Below, piece after piece: positions 24,391 to 34,300 of a DNA stretch of 64,000 nucleotides. Source of the stretch: JAFGNB01 sp050304135 (GTDB lineage Bacteria > Fibrobacterota > Chitinivibrionia > Chitinivibrionales > Chitinispirillaceae). The translations under genes and the position numbers were made by a program. Each line of letters starts with the position of its first letter. Position 1 is the stretch's first letter. The stretch lies in NCBI GenBank assembly GCA_050304135.1, contig JBNLDC010000009.1, forward strand, positions 1-64,000, written 5' to 3'. Below the pieces are notes generated by a model that was given only the letters and a program-made list of their open reading frames with translations, ran no database searches and was not told the DNA's origin.

Positions 24391-26406
24391 TTATGGAATA
24401 CGAACCATCTGCGACGGATTCTTGCCAGGCTGAAGAGTTATCTGTTTGGTGATCTCTTTTCCACCCTTGACAAATTTCAACGTCTGGACTCCCGCCGGGA
24501 TTTTCAGTTCTGAAACATTGGTCTTCCCGATCAGCTTACTGCCGATGTAGACATCGGCAACCGGAGGAATTGACGCGATGAAAATCAGCGCTTCGCCGCC
24601 ACTTGAGCGTGATGCTGCTGCAGGCGGCGGTGCTTTTGCAGCCGGTGCCGCGGCCGGTTCTTCCGGTTCCAGAGCGAAATCATCGTCTTCGTCGCCGATA
24701 TCGGCGAATGGATCGTCTATATCGTCTTCGTCCGCCGGAGGTGCTGGCGGGGGCGGTGCTTTTTTCGGTGGTGCACTCACTACCGGTTGTTTCTTTACCG
24801 GTGGTGGCGGAGGTGCTGCTGCCGCGGTCTCTTTTTCAAGTTTTATAGATTCAGAAATACTCCCGCCGGTAAATTCAAATGATTTTTCGGCATCTTTGTA
24901 ACCGTTTTTGGAAACTTTAAGTGAAATTTTTCCGAACACCGGAGTTGTCCAGGTGTAGGGAGTGGTTCCCACTTTCCGACCATTGATCAGCAGGTTTGCA
25001 CCACTTGGTGATGAACTGATCGCCACCCGATTCTGCTTGGGTGCAGCCGGTTTTCTGCGCGGCGGAGGAGTTCTTTTACGCCGGGGTGGAGTGGAACGCC
25101 GCGCAACGGGAGCTTTTCTCACCGGCGGTTTTTTCACTTCCGGTTTACTTTCAACAATTTCTTTTACCGGTTCCGACGCTACTTCACCGGCACTGCTGTC
25201 GGTTACGGATGTATCCGGTGAGGCAACCGGAAGTTGCGGGGCAACGGGTGCCGCTGGTTTGGGCGGTGTCACTGCCGTAACGGCAGGTTCCGCTTTTTTC
25301 TTGCCGATCGTCATATAAACTACCAATGCTCCGACACCACCGAGAGCAACGATCAGAAGAATAATAACGAGCACGGGAATACCGGATTTTTTCTTGAATT
25401 CGTCATCCTGAAAATCATCATCGTCAAAAGACGGTCTGACCGGAGGCTTCCGTTCCGGTTTCTTTCTGACCGGCGGAGCTTCGAAGGTTTCATCGTCTTC
25501 AATCGGTGCATATGAATCTTCCGGTGCCGGAGGCGGCATGCGCTGTTCCTGGAAGGACTGAGCTCCCGGAGCAACGGTAAAACGTTGCGTTTCAGACCGT
25601 ACCGGGTAATCCGCCTGATACTTTGGAATATCGGCGGCGGGCTGCCGCGGTTGAATCGGTGCAGCCGGTCGCATCGGCATCGGTTGAGCCGGTGGCGGTG
25701 TAAACTGTTTAGGTTGAAAATTCGGCGGCTGCGGTGCTGCGGGTGGTTGCCCCTGGGGAGGATATGACGGTCCTCTGCCCGGTCCACCCCGATTTGTCGT
25801 TTGCGGCTTCGTTTGGAACTGTTGAAACATCTGATCAAAGTCATCGCCGCTGCCGGCAGGTCCCTGCTGCTTTGCGGGAGCTTCGTCGGACTCGCCGAAC
25901 GCCGTACCGATCTCGTTGCGCAGCTGGTCGAATTCCGACTGGGGGGGTTGTTTCAATGCCGCATCAACATCGGATATTTTTATACTTGTCGTCTGAAGAA
26001 TCATGTCTTCAGAACTTCTGATAAGCTCAGCTTCCGTGTCAAAAATACGCAAAATGTTATGGATGCCGGCACGTTTGAGAATCTGTATCACCTCTGGCTG
26101 CGGAGCCATCAGAGACAGTCGTCCGGTAACATCAAGTACTCTTTTGTTAAGAGCCATCAGCATATTGATGACATCGGAATAGATATAGTCGAGCGGCGAC
26201 ATGTCTATTGCGAAATTTCTTTTTCCGGATGCTATCAGAGAGTTGATGGTCTCCTTGAGCATTGTGGAGTCGAATACTTCATTCTCTTCCAATACCGGTT
26301 CAATAATTTCGTACAAACCCTGTGTTTTAGTACGGAAGTTAATAATAACCTCCCTTGTAGATTGTTTCGGTACCGTTAATAATGAGTATATACCACCACC
26401 GGACAT
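24391..26406 (-). CDS. STAS domain - transmembrane - PEGA fusion protein
   Basis: 671 residues. Residues about 14-135 form a STAS (anti-sigma-antagonist) fold, with NFAIDMSPLDYIYSDVINML where SpoIIAA has its phosphorylated Ser; here the site reads Y-S-D. A Pro/Gln-rich linker (165-300) leads to an acidic patch, a single membrane helix (about 340-372, GIPVLVIILLIVALGG), a second Pro/Lys/Ala-rich linker and two PEGA domains (about 450-520, SSPSGANLLINGRKVGTTPY, and about 605-671, SIPPVADVYIGSKLIGK). The STAS part is therefore cytoplasmic and the PEGA parts periplasmic. It could relay partner-switching signals to the envelope. It sits seven bases from the M23 peptidase gene. Confidence 0.85.
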   Translation of the reverse strand: MSGGGIYSLLTVPKQSTREVIINFRTKTQGLYEIIEPVLEENEVFDSTMLKETINSLIASGKRNFAIDMSPLDYIYSDVINMLMALNKRVLDVTGRLSLMAPQPEVIQILKRAGIHNILRIFDTEAELIRSSEDMILQTTSIKISDVDAALKQPPQSEFDQLRNEIGTAFGESDEAPAKQQGPAGSGDDFDQMFQQFQTKPQTTNRGGPGRGPSYPPQGQPPAAPQPPNFQPKQFTPPPAQPMPMRPAAPIQPRQPAADIPKYQADYPVRSETQRFTVAPGAQSFQEQRMPPPAPEDSYAPIEDDETFEAPPVRKKPERKPPVRPSFDDDDFQDDEFKKKSGIPVLVIILLIVALGGVGALVVYMTIGKKKAEPAVTAVTPPKPAAPVAPQLPVASPDTSVTDSSAGEVASEPVKEIVESKPEVKKPPVRKAPVARRSTPPRRKRTPPPRRKPAAPKQNRVAISSSPSGANLLINGRKVGTTPYTWTTPVFGKISLKVSKNGYKDAEKSFEFTGGSISESIKLEKETAAAAPPPPPVKKQPVVSAPPKKAPPPPAPPADEDDIDDPFADIGDEDDDFALEPEEPAAAPAAKAPPPAAASRSSGGEALIFIASIPPVADVYIGSKLIGKTNVSELKIPAGVQTLKFVKGGKEITKQITLQPGKNPSQMVRIP

Positions 26407-26451
26407 TTGCGGTACATACCGGATTGATATCTGTCGTGCATACGAAATAAA

Positions 26452-26528
26452 TGGTACGCCAGGCAGGATTCGAACCTGCGGCCTTCGGCTTCGGAGGCCG
26501 ACGCTCTATCCAACTGAGCTACTGGCGC
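26452..26528 (-). tRNA. tRNA-Arg (CCG)
   Basis: Minus-strand cloverleaf: acceptor GCGCCAG/CTGGCGT, D-arm GCTC..GAGC, anticodon stem TCGGC/GCCGA with loop CTCCGAA (anticodon CCG), T-arm GCAGG TTCGAAT CCTGC, CCA encoded. 77 bases. Confidence 0.97.
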
Positions 26529-26586
26529 TGATAATGTTAGATAAATATATAAAGAAGTATAAACCGCATTCAAGATCATTACATAA

Positions 26587-28851
26587 TCACGATAATAATG
26601 TTTTCCCGGCACTTAGCCGCTCCCTGAGCGCGGAATGCCGGACCGCCACGGTATTGGTTGCAACTGCGATCCTCAGCGCCCGATTGCTGCCGACAATAAT
26701 GCAGATCTGCTTTGCACGGGTAAGAGCAGTATAAATCAGGTTCCTTTGTAACATTATAAAATGTTGCGTCATAAGGGGAAGTACCACCGCCTTGAATTCA
26801 CTCCCCTGACTTTTATGAATACTTATACAGAAAGCAGGGAGCAGCTCCTCGATGTCTCCGTTGGTATAAACAACTCTGTGTCCGTGAAAATCAACTACAA
26901 GTCCTGAATCCTCATCAATATCGCGGACGTACCCGATATCACCATTAAATACATTCGTTTCGTAGTTGTTCCTTACCTGCATTACTTTATCACCAATAAA
27001 AAAAACATGTTTTCCCGTTTCCAGCTTTTTTGTAGATCGGCGAAGTTGCTCCTGCAGCCGCTCGTTTAAATGTTCTGTACCCAAAACCCCTTTATGCATA
27101 GGTGAAAGCACCTGAATATCACGAATCGGATCAAATCCGTACGATGCCGGCAATCTCCGTACAACGATATCCAACAGCCGGGTAACCGTTTTCTCAGGAT
27201 CATCAGTTTCAATAAAAAAACAGTCATCTGATTTACTGTTCTGAAATGCAGGTACTTCCCCGGAGTTTATCTCGTGGGCAGCAGTAATAATCCGACTCGA
27301 TGCAGCCTGTCTGAATACCGTACTCAGATGGATATGAGCAACAACACCACTCGCAATGAAATCACCAAGAACGTTCCCCGGTCCTACCGAAGGAAGCTGG
27401 TCGGGATCCCCCACAAGCACAAGATGTGTTGATTGTCGCAATGCCTTGAGAAGAAAGGACATAAGTTGAATGTCCATCATCGACACCTCATCAATTATAA
27501 CAATATCGGCGTCGAGAGGATTTTGTTCATTCCGGCGGAACACATTTCCATCCATCGTTCTGTTCGGTTGGTATTCCAGAAGCCGGTGAATTGTCTGGGC
27601 CGTCAGACCGGTCACTTCGGACATGCGCTGCGCTGCCCTTCCCGTGGGAGCAGCAAGTAGTATTCTGCTGTTTTTTTCCCGGAAATATTCCACTACCACT
27701 CTGATAATCGTAGTTTTTCCGGTACCCGGTCCGCCGGTAAGAAGTACCCGATGCGTACTGATTACCGTTTTTATCGCACGATGTTGAACACGATCCGCCT
27801 GCCAGTTGTGTTGTTTCTGATAGGTATGTATCCAGGCATCAAGCGTGGCTTCATCAGGAATTTTTTCACCCCTGTTGCCGGAGATCACCAGTTGCAGGTC
27901 ATCGGGGCGTATAGATAAACTATGACGATTACCCGGAGTTTCGGAACGGAGATCCGGATTAGTGAGAGTACTGTTGCCGCTTTGCTGCAGGATTTTCTCC
28001 GCTACGGTTTTTTCTGCGTAGAAAAGATAGGGAAGATAGATCCTCTCGCCGTCTTTGATCACCATACCGATCGAGAGTGCATGATCCAGTGAAAAAACAA
28101 ACTGTTCTTCACTGATTTCAAGCAGCTCAAGCGCCCGTTTCTTTACCTCTGAAACAGGAAGGCAGGTATGCCCCTCCATGGAAGCCTCATGCATAAGATG
28201 AATGATTCCGGCACGGATTCTTTTGTAGGAGCCATGAGAAAATCCGAGCTTCTGTGCCAGCCGATCAGCTTTGAAAAACCCGACACCCCATATATCTTCA
28301 CAGAGGGTATAGGGATTTCTGCTTATTTTTTCCTCTGCCTGTTCCCCGTACACTTTGAATATCTTGACCGCCATCCGGTATGATACATCGAATTGCTGCA
28401 GGAAAAGCAGCAGTTTACGCAGTTTTTCATCCTGCTGCCATTTCTCCTTAATGCTTTTTACCGATTTTTTTCCTATCCGGGGAATTTCAAGAAGTCGCTC
28501 CGGGGAGTTTTCCAGAACGGTCAGTGCCTCGTCACCAAAAGCATCATAAATCTGTCGGGCGCGGGAAGGACCGATCGTCGGGAGTGCCCCTGATGAGAGA
28601 AACGCGATGATTCCCTCTTTCGAAACGGGAGTGGAGAATGCGTACTGTTCAACAACAAACTGCCGACCATAGCGTGAATTCGATTCCCAATGCCCGGTAA
28701 CACGGATTTCTCTCCCGGGAGCAATGGAGGGCATCACTCCGATACAGGTTACCGGTACCTTCTGTTCCCTGAATTGCACTCTGGCAACGGAAAAACCGGT
28801 GTCCTCATTCTGATAGGTGACCGAAAGCACGCTGCCGTCAGATAAATCCAT
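26587..28851 (-). CDS. recD2: RecD2-type helicase (RecD/TraA family)
   Basis: A 5'-3' DNA helicase of the RecD2 class, which works without RecB and RecC. Order: N-terminal OB-like part, helix-hairpin-helix region (LPTIGPSRARQIYDAFGD and IPRIGKKSVKSIK), Walker A GGPGTGKTT (about residue 372), IIDEVSMMD, GDPDQLPSVG, and the C-terminal motifs SIHKSQGSEF and YTALTRAKQ. The ATG at 28851 begins MDLSDGSVLSVTYQNEDTGF, the usual RecD2 start, giving 754 residues; a longer frame to 28968 reads non-conserved sequence. No strong ribosome binding site is seen. tRNA-Arg lies just downstream. Confidence 0.92.
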   Translation of the reverse strand: MDLSDGSVLSVTYQNEDTGFSVARVQFREQKVPVTCIGVMPSIAPGREIRVTGHWESNSRYGRQFVVEQYAFSTPVSKEGIIAFLSSGALPTIGPSRARQIYDAFGDEALTVLENSPERLLEIPRIGKKSVKSIKEKWQQDEKLRKLLLFLQQFDVSYRMAVKIFKVYGEQAEEKISRNPYTLCEDIWGVGFFKADRLAQKLGFSHGSYKRIRAGIIHLMHEASMEGHTCLPVSEVKKRALELLEISEEQFVFSLDHALSIGMVIKDGERIYLPYLFYAEKTVAEKILQQSGNSTLTNPDLRSETPGNRHSLSIRPDDLQLVISGNRGEKIPDEATLDAWIHTYQKQHNWQADRVQHRAIKTVISTHRVLLTGGPGTGKTTIIRVVVEYFREKNSRILLAAPTGRAAQRMSEVTGLTAQTIHRLLEYQPNRTMDGNVFRRNEQNPLDADIVIIDEVSMMDIQLMSFLLKALRQSTHLVLVGDPDQLPSVGPGNVLGDFIASGVVAHIHLSTVFRQAASSRIITAAHEINSGEVPAFQNSKSDDCFFIETDDPEKTVTRLLDIVVRRLPASYGFDPIRDIQVLSPMHKGVLGTEHLNERLQEQLRRSTKKLETGKHVFFIGDKVMQVRNNYETNVFNGDIGYVRDIDEDSGLVVDFHGHRVVYTNGDIEELLPAFCISIHKSQGSEFKAVVLPLMTQHFIMLQRNLIYTALTRAKQICIIVGSNRALRIAVATNTVAVRHSALRERLSAGKTLLS

Positions 28852-28930
28852 GGTTTGAAATATAATTGCGGCAGCAGAAATCCGACACGAGCGGGAGGAG
28901 TGATTGTACTTTATTGCAACCGGCGAAGAT

Positions 28931-28955
28931 AAAAAAAGGGCGGCAAAAGCCACCC
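28931..28955 (-). terminator. Terminator of the small ribosomal-type gene
   Basis: On the minus strand GGGTGGC-TTTT-GCCGCCC (one G-T pair) is followed by seven T. It lies 55 bases after the stop of the 31-codon gene at 29011-29106 and ahead of recD2. Confidence 0.85.
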
Positions 28956-29010
28956 TTGAATATTGCAAAGGAATTATTTCCGAGTCGTTTCGGAAAAAGT
29001 GTACCTTTAT

Positions 29011-29106
29011 TTAGACTTTTCTCTTTTTGTGTCTGTTCAGGCGACGACGTTTTTTACGTTTATGCCTGTTTATTTTTGATTTCCGCTTTTTTTTAACGCT
29101 TGCCAT
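29011..29106 (-). CDS. 31-residue highly basic ribosomal-type protein (AURKAIP1/COX24 domain, bTHX-like)
   Basis: A short minus-strand gene from ATG at 29106 to TAA at 29011. It begins MASVKKKRKSKINRHKRKKR and ends NRHKKRKV; 20 of 31 residues are K, R or H. This is the pattern of the AURKAIP1/COX24 (mS38-type) domain, known as a tiny extra small-subunit ribosomal protein in several bacterial phyla. AGGA lies about ten bases upstream, and its own terminator follows at 28931-28955, which supports an independent, expressed gene. It would bind 16S rRNA; that role is inferred from the family. Confidence 0.82.
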   Translation of the reverse strand: MASVKKKRKSKINRHKRKKRRRLNRHKKRKV

Positions 29107-29182
29107 CCGTACTTTTTCCTTTCAAAAATGGAAAATATCAAGACTGATAAATATGATTCCTGCTGCAGCGACAGGTCAAGTA

Positions 29183-29995
29183 TCATTGCTCTTGTGGACG
29201 AAAAAAGCCCAATAGTGAGGATATGGATTCGTTCATGAACTGAGGAAACTCCGGTTCATCACAGGTCACCTGCAGAATTTCAAGTATCGTCAGCAGCTCG
29301 GATTTTGAAAACGACGTAGTGTCTCCTTCGGAGAGTCGTTCAATAACGGTTTCTACAGTATCATAATAGAAAAGAACCCGATCCTGCTTCTTTTCAATCT
29401 GATCACTCTCTTCCAGTACTTTTTTTCCAAAAGTGCGTATCGTCTCTTTTTCCTGGTTGCTCAATGATACCTCAACCTCTTCCATCGCATCATATTCGGA
29501 AAGCTGCAGTTCATGAAAACTGAACAGCTTAAGTTGTTCCTTGATGCTCATTGTTTTCAGGTGGTAACTACCTTCGATCTTTTCAAAATGTTCATCGAGA
29601 AGTTCATGCGCCTTCTCTATACCACTTTTGTGAACGTGAATGGAAAACTGTGCCGCGGCTTCACTTTCAAGTGGAATGGTTGTGGTCGAACGGGGATTGT
29701 CCGCATAAAAAGGAATCTCGTTATCACGCAGTATCACCGCCGCCAGTTCAAGATCAACCCGGGTAAACAGATGATCAAACGGTTTGAAATCTTCCTTATC
29801 CAGCTGCAGTATCGTAGGCTCGGCACTGCTCTGCGCCAGAAGTTCCCGCTGTTTTTCAATTTCGAGATTCCTCCTGCCGGCCTCTTCTTCCAACAGAAGA
29901 AGTGCTTCGGGTGTATATTCATCATGATGTTCAAGCAATTGTTCCGCCAGCTGTACATCGGTATAATTTTTCAGTTCTGTTTTGAGTTGTTGCAT
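29183..29995 (-). CDS. Protein with a DUF2007-like (putative signal-transducing) domain
   Basis: 270 residues, acidic and helical. Residues about 75-140 (LFTRVDLELAAVILRDNEIP...FSIHVHKSGIEKAHELLDEH) match the DUF2007 pattern, a small ferredoxin-like fold thought to act in signalling. The N-terminal part (YTPEALLLLEEEAGRRNLE) resembles the short helical leader often found with it, and the remainder is a coiled helical region of no known type. No membrane segment. It stands between the 31-residue ribosomal-type gene and a divergent HAD phosphatase gene. Function unknown. Confidence 0.75.
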   Translation of the reverse strand: MQQLKTELKNYTDVQLAEQLLEHHDEYTPEALLLLEEEAGRRNLEIEKQRELLAQSSAEPTILQLDKEDFKPFDHLFTRVDLELAAVILRDNEIPFYADNPRSTTTIPLESEAAAQFSIHVHKSGIEKAHELLDEHFEKIEGSYHLKTMSIKEQLKLFSFHELQLSEYDAMEEVEVSLSNQEKETIRTFGKKVLEESDQIEKKQDRVLFYYDTVETVIERLSEGDTTSFSKSELLTILEILQVTCDEPEFPQFMNESISSLLGFFRPQEQ

Positions 29996-30099
29996 TTTTC
30001 ACCTCTATAAAGAATTTTTGAATGATGAGTTACAAAAAAGGTTCAATGGTGCAGTTCCCTGCAGAAACAAAAAATGTGTAATATGATACTGATATAGCA

Positions 30100-30930
30100 A
30101 TGAGTGCAACTTTTTCATCAAAACCACGGCTCTTCGCGTTTGACCTCGATGGTACACTTCTGACGTCAAAAAAAGAGCTGCCGGGAGCAACCATCGAGTT
30201 ACTGCGTAAATGCAGCGATCAGAATATTAAAATCGTTTTCGCTTCCGGTAGAATTAAAAGCAGCATTGAACAGTATTCCGCCCAATGCCCCTTTCCCGTT
30301 GCCATTTTGTCACTTAACGGGGCTTCCGTTTATACTGACAGCGCTGCCGGTTCAGAAAAAATTTATTCCGCCATGCTCCCGTCACTCTATGCTGACTTTC
30401 TGGTCGACTTCACTCTCCGCGAGAATATCCTTCTTAACTTTTATTATGAAGATCAGCTTTACGCTGTTAGCAATGTAGACAATGCTCCCTGGATAGCCCT
30501 TTATATTGAACAGACACGATCGAAGTATACGTTTATACCTTCGTTACAGACCATGAAGGGAAAAACACCGTCGAAAATAATCTTTGTTGGAGATCCGGCA
30601 CTACTTGATAAGCACCAGCGTTTTTTCAATGAAAAATGGAGCAACGCCGTTTATATCTGCCGCACCTGGGATTACTACCTCGAGTTTCTTCATCCGGAGG
30701 CGAATAAAGGATCCGGTCTTTCAACACTTGCCGATTTTTACTCAATCCCGCCGGAAAACATTGTTGCGTTCGGTGACGCTATGAACGATATCCCCATGCT
30801 TGAATACGCCGGGCAGAGCATTGCCGTCGGGAACGCCTGCGACGAAGTGAAGCACGCGGCAAAAAAAGTGTCCCCATGGAACAACGATGAAGAGTGTGTC
30901 GCCCGCGAGCTTACATTGCTGCTTTCCTGA
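30100..30930 (+). CDS. HAD-superfamily phosphatase, Cof type
   Basis: 276 residues. Motif I FDLDGTLLTSK (Asp15, Asp17), motif II with VFASGRI, a type C2 cap (about 85-190), a Lys in EANKGSGLSTLA (motif III) and motif IV AFGDAMNDIPML. These are the marks of the Cof/IIB subfamily, Mg-dependent phosphatases that act on sugar phosphates, nucleotides or flavin precursors. The substrate cannot be read from sequence. Monocistronic; divergent from the DUF2007-like gene. Confidence 0.88.
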   Translation: MSATFSSKPRLFAFDLDGTLLTSKKELPGATIELLRKCSDQNIKIVFASGRIKSSIEQYSAQCPFPVAILSLNGASVYTDSAAGSEKIYSAMLPSLYADFLVDFTLRENILLNFYYEDQLYAVSNVDNAPWIALYIEQTRSKYTFIPSLQTMKGKTPSKIIFVGDPALLDKHQRFFNEKWSNAVYICRTWDYYLEFLHPEANKGSGLSTLADFYSIPPENIVAFGDAMNDIPMLEYAGQSIAVGNACDEVKHAAKKVSPWNNDEECVARELTLLLS

Positions 30931-31212
30931 ACAGGCTATCGACGAATGAACCGTATCGATCGTTACCGCAAAAAATAATTTCCACACCTTTTTGCCGTCT
31001 GGATTTGAAGCATCTTCTGAAGGCCGGAGCCCGTATGAATGCAGTTTTGCGGAATAGAAAAGCCGTTCGGGCTGGCCGGAGGTGGATACTCCCGAACCGG
31101 ACTTACAATTAGCCGTACCCGGTCACCGGAATAATTATTTCATGCTTCGCTCCTCAATAATTGCTTTAAATTGATTAAATAATTATTTTTGTTGTTTGCT
31201 ATTGTTTGAATC

Positions 31213-31284
31213 GGGCTAGTAACTCAGCGGTAGAGTATCGCCCTTTTAAGGCGAGAGTCGAAGGTTCGAATCCTTCCTAGCTCA
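31213..31284 (+). tRNA. tRNA-Lys (TTT)
   Basis: Acceptor GGGCTAG/CTAGCTC, D-arm ACTC..GAGT, anticodon stem TCGCC/GGCGA with loop CTTTTAA (anticodon TTT), T-arm GAAGG TTCGAAT CCTTC, discriminator A. CCA is not encoded, unlike the two other tRNA genes in the window. mfd starts 48 bases downstream. Confidence 0.93.
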
Positions 31285-31332
31285 CTTTCCTTCCTCCGAT
31301 TTCAGCACTCCCGGCTTTATCAATTCGATATC

Positions 31333-34300
31333 ATGGAATCAAACACGCTCGCCTCCCTACGGTCATCTTACCCGTTTCCTCACATTCAAAGCTGGCTGAA
31401 GAGCCGTCCATTAACAGCCGTTTTCAAAGGACTCTGCGGATCATCCGATGCGCTGCTTTGTGCAGATCTTTTCCGCACTTCGGCACTGCCGATTCTTGTG
31501 GCAACAGAATCCGCAAAGCGTGCCGAGCAGCTTGTCGAAGAATGTCGGTCGCTGCTGAGCGAAGAAGAGGTACTGTTCTTTCCCTCCCGTGATGCCGTGC
31601 CGTACAATTTCAAATCACCTTTCGGCCCAACCGTTGAACACCGACTGGGCGTTCTCCATCAATTGCTTGACGGCAGCAGAAAAATAATCGTTGCACCCGC
31701 TGCGGCACTGTTGCAGAAACTGCCCCCCCAGCGAGAACTGTACCGGAAAATCATCCGCCTGCACTGCAACGATGAGGTACCCATCGATAAACTCTCCCGC
31801 TGGCTTGTCGATAACGGCTTTCACCGGGAAAATCAGGTTTCCGATATCGGTATGTTCAGTATCCGCGGCGGCATTGTGGATATCTACCCATTTCTTTCCG
31901 AGCATCCCCTGCGTATCGAATTCTGGGGAAACAGCATCGATTCCATTCGTCAATTCGATGTTTTTTCACAGAAATCGCTCGATCACACCAACAGTGCGAT
32001 GATCACCCCCATCAGGGAATTCTGTTTTTCGGCTTCGCAGATCACCGGTGCCTGTGCGACAATCGAGCGGGAAACCGAAAACGGAACCGTAGACCCCGGC
32101 GGCAGCGCAAAACTGCTTCACCAGTGGAAAACCGGTGATTTTGAGGGATGCGAGTGGTACCTGCACCGCTTTCCGCAGAAGGTTGTTTCACTTTTTGATT
32201 ATCTGCCCTCCGATACGGTTGTCGTGTGGGACGATGAATCTCCGGTTGAAAACCGGCTGAACGAGGTAAGGCAGAATTACCTTCGCCATTTTATTCGTGC
32301 TCCGGCCCAGTTTCAGCCGCTGCTTTCCGCCCCGGAGCAGCTTCTTTTCACCAACGAAGCCATCCGTGAGATGCTTGACTGCTTTCATACGCTCCACATT
32401 GCCTCAGTGACATCGGTTGACAATGCGGAGGTATTTACGGTTGCTCTTCAGGAACAGCCGCGAATCACTCCGGAAATAGAGGTCATATCTCGACACCTCA
32501 CCGCACTTCTACACGACGGATACCGTTGTATCCTGATATGTCCCAATGAGGGACATGTGCAACGGATGAAGGAACTGCTTGATCCATACTCACCGGAAAT
32601 CGAATTCACCATCGGGTATCTCACCAACGGTTTCACTGATCCCGGGCAGAAAACGGTATTTTATTCAGAATCCCGCCTTCTCGCGCAACCGGCGGCCCGG
32701 GCAACCAGGCCGAAGAAAAAATCCTCCGGTGCACCCATCACCGGATACGATGCACTCTCACCCAACGATTATGTGGTACACGATGATCACGGCATCGCCT
32801 GTTTTCTCGGAATTGAACAGATACAAGCCGGTGATGTCACCCAGGACTGTATGGTGCTGCTCTACGACGGCGGCACGAAAATTTATGTACCGGTATATGA
32901 TTTTTACAAAGTACAGAAATACATCGGTAAAGATGCCCATCATCCCGTTCTTTCAAAAATCGGAACCGGTTCCTGGGAAAAACTAAAAACAAAAACAAGA
33001 GAATCCCTCAGGGAAATGGCATCTGAGCTCATCGCGCTCTATGCCAAACGCCAGTATCTTGAAGGAATCGCCGTTGATAAAGACACGATCTGGCAGAAGG
33101 AATTCGAAGATGCCTTCATGTACGAGGAAACCCCCGATCAGCTCAAGGCGGTCAGGGAGATCAAACAGGACATGGAGTCCTCACGCCCGATGGACCGGCT
33201 GGTATGCGGCGATGTCGGATTCGGAAAAACGGAAGTTGCCATGCAGGCTGCTTTCAAAGCAGTTATGTCGGGATATCAGGTGGCGGTGCTTGCGCCAACT
33301 ACAATTCTCGCTGCACAGCATTTTTCCACTTTTTCGACCCGGATGAATAATTTTCCGGTGAAAATCGCCTCCCTGAGCCGTTTTGTAAAGTCGGCACAGC
33401 AGAAGGAGATCATCGGACGGACCGGCCGGGGAGAGGTCGATATCCTGATCGGTACCCACCGGATTCTCTCCGGCGATATCGCGTTTAAAAACCTCGGTCT
33501 GCTCATTATCGATGAAGAGCAACGATTCGGTGTTCACCACAAGGAAAAAATTAAAACGTTCCGATTTTCAATCGATGTTCTCTCCCTCTCGGCAACACCA
33601 ATTCCGCGAACGCTGCATCTTTCACTTATCGGCGCGCGTGACCTTTCAATTATCAACACTCCTCCGCAGAACCGGCTCCCGATTGAAACCGTCGTGGCAC
33701 CATATCACGAAGAGATCGTCAAATCGGCAATTGAAAATGAACTTGAACGCGGCGGACAGGTATACTACGTCAATAACCGTATCAAGTCGCTCCAGCAGAC
33801 GAAAGACACGATCGAACAGATCGTTCCTCAGGCCCGGGTGGTAACCGCCCACGGTCAGATGGATGAGGAGTCTCTGGAACGCATAATGAAAGAGTTCATT
33901 GCCGGACGGTTCGATGTGCTGCTCTCCACGGTTATCATCGAAAACGGACTTGATATTCCCAATGTGAATACGATCATTGTGAACCGGGCTGATATGATGG
34001 GACTCTCCCAGCTCTATCAGCTCCGCGGAAGAGTCGGTCGCTCCTCGGAGCAGGCTTTCGCCTACTTTTTTACCCCCTCATTCAAGGAAATGACCGATAT
34101 CGCTCTCCAACGGCTCAAAGCACTTGAACAGTACACTGAATTGGGCAGCGGATTTCAGATTGCAATGCGTGATCTCGAGATTCGGGGAGCCGGAAATATT
34201 CTCGGCACCATGCAGCACGGTTACATCGAAGCGATAGGTTTTGAACTCTACTGCAGAATTCTCAAAGAAGCCATCGATGAAATTAAAGGGACCGCCCCAG

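Noticed and set aside
26201..26734. A plus-strand frame running through the tRNA-Arg gene
   Set aside because: The GRIRTCGLRLRRPTLYPTELL-like text is the usual artefact of translating a tRNA gene antisense.
30918..30936. Possible fourth stop-codon element at the end of the HAD gene (TCCTGAACAGG over its TGA)
   Set aside because: Only an 11-base match to the inner end sequence, no second inverted end and no AAAT flanks.
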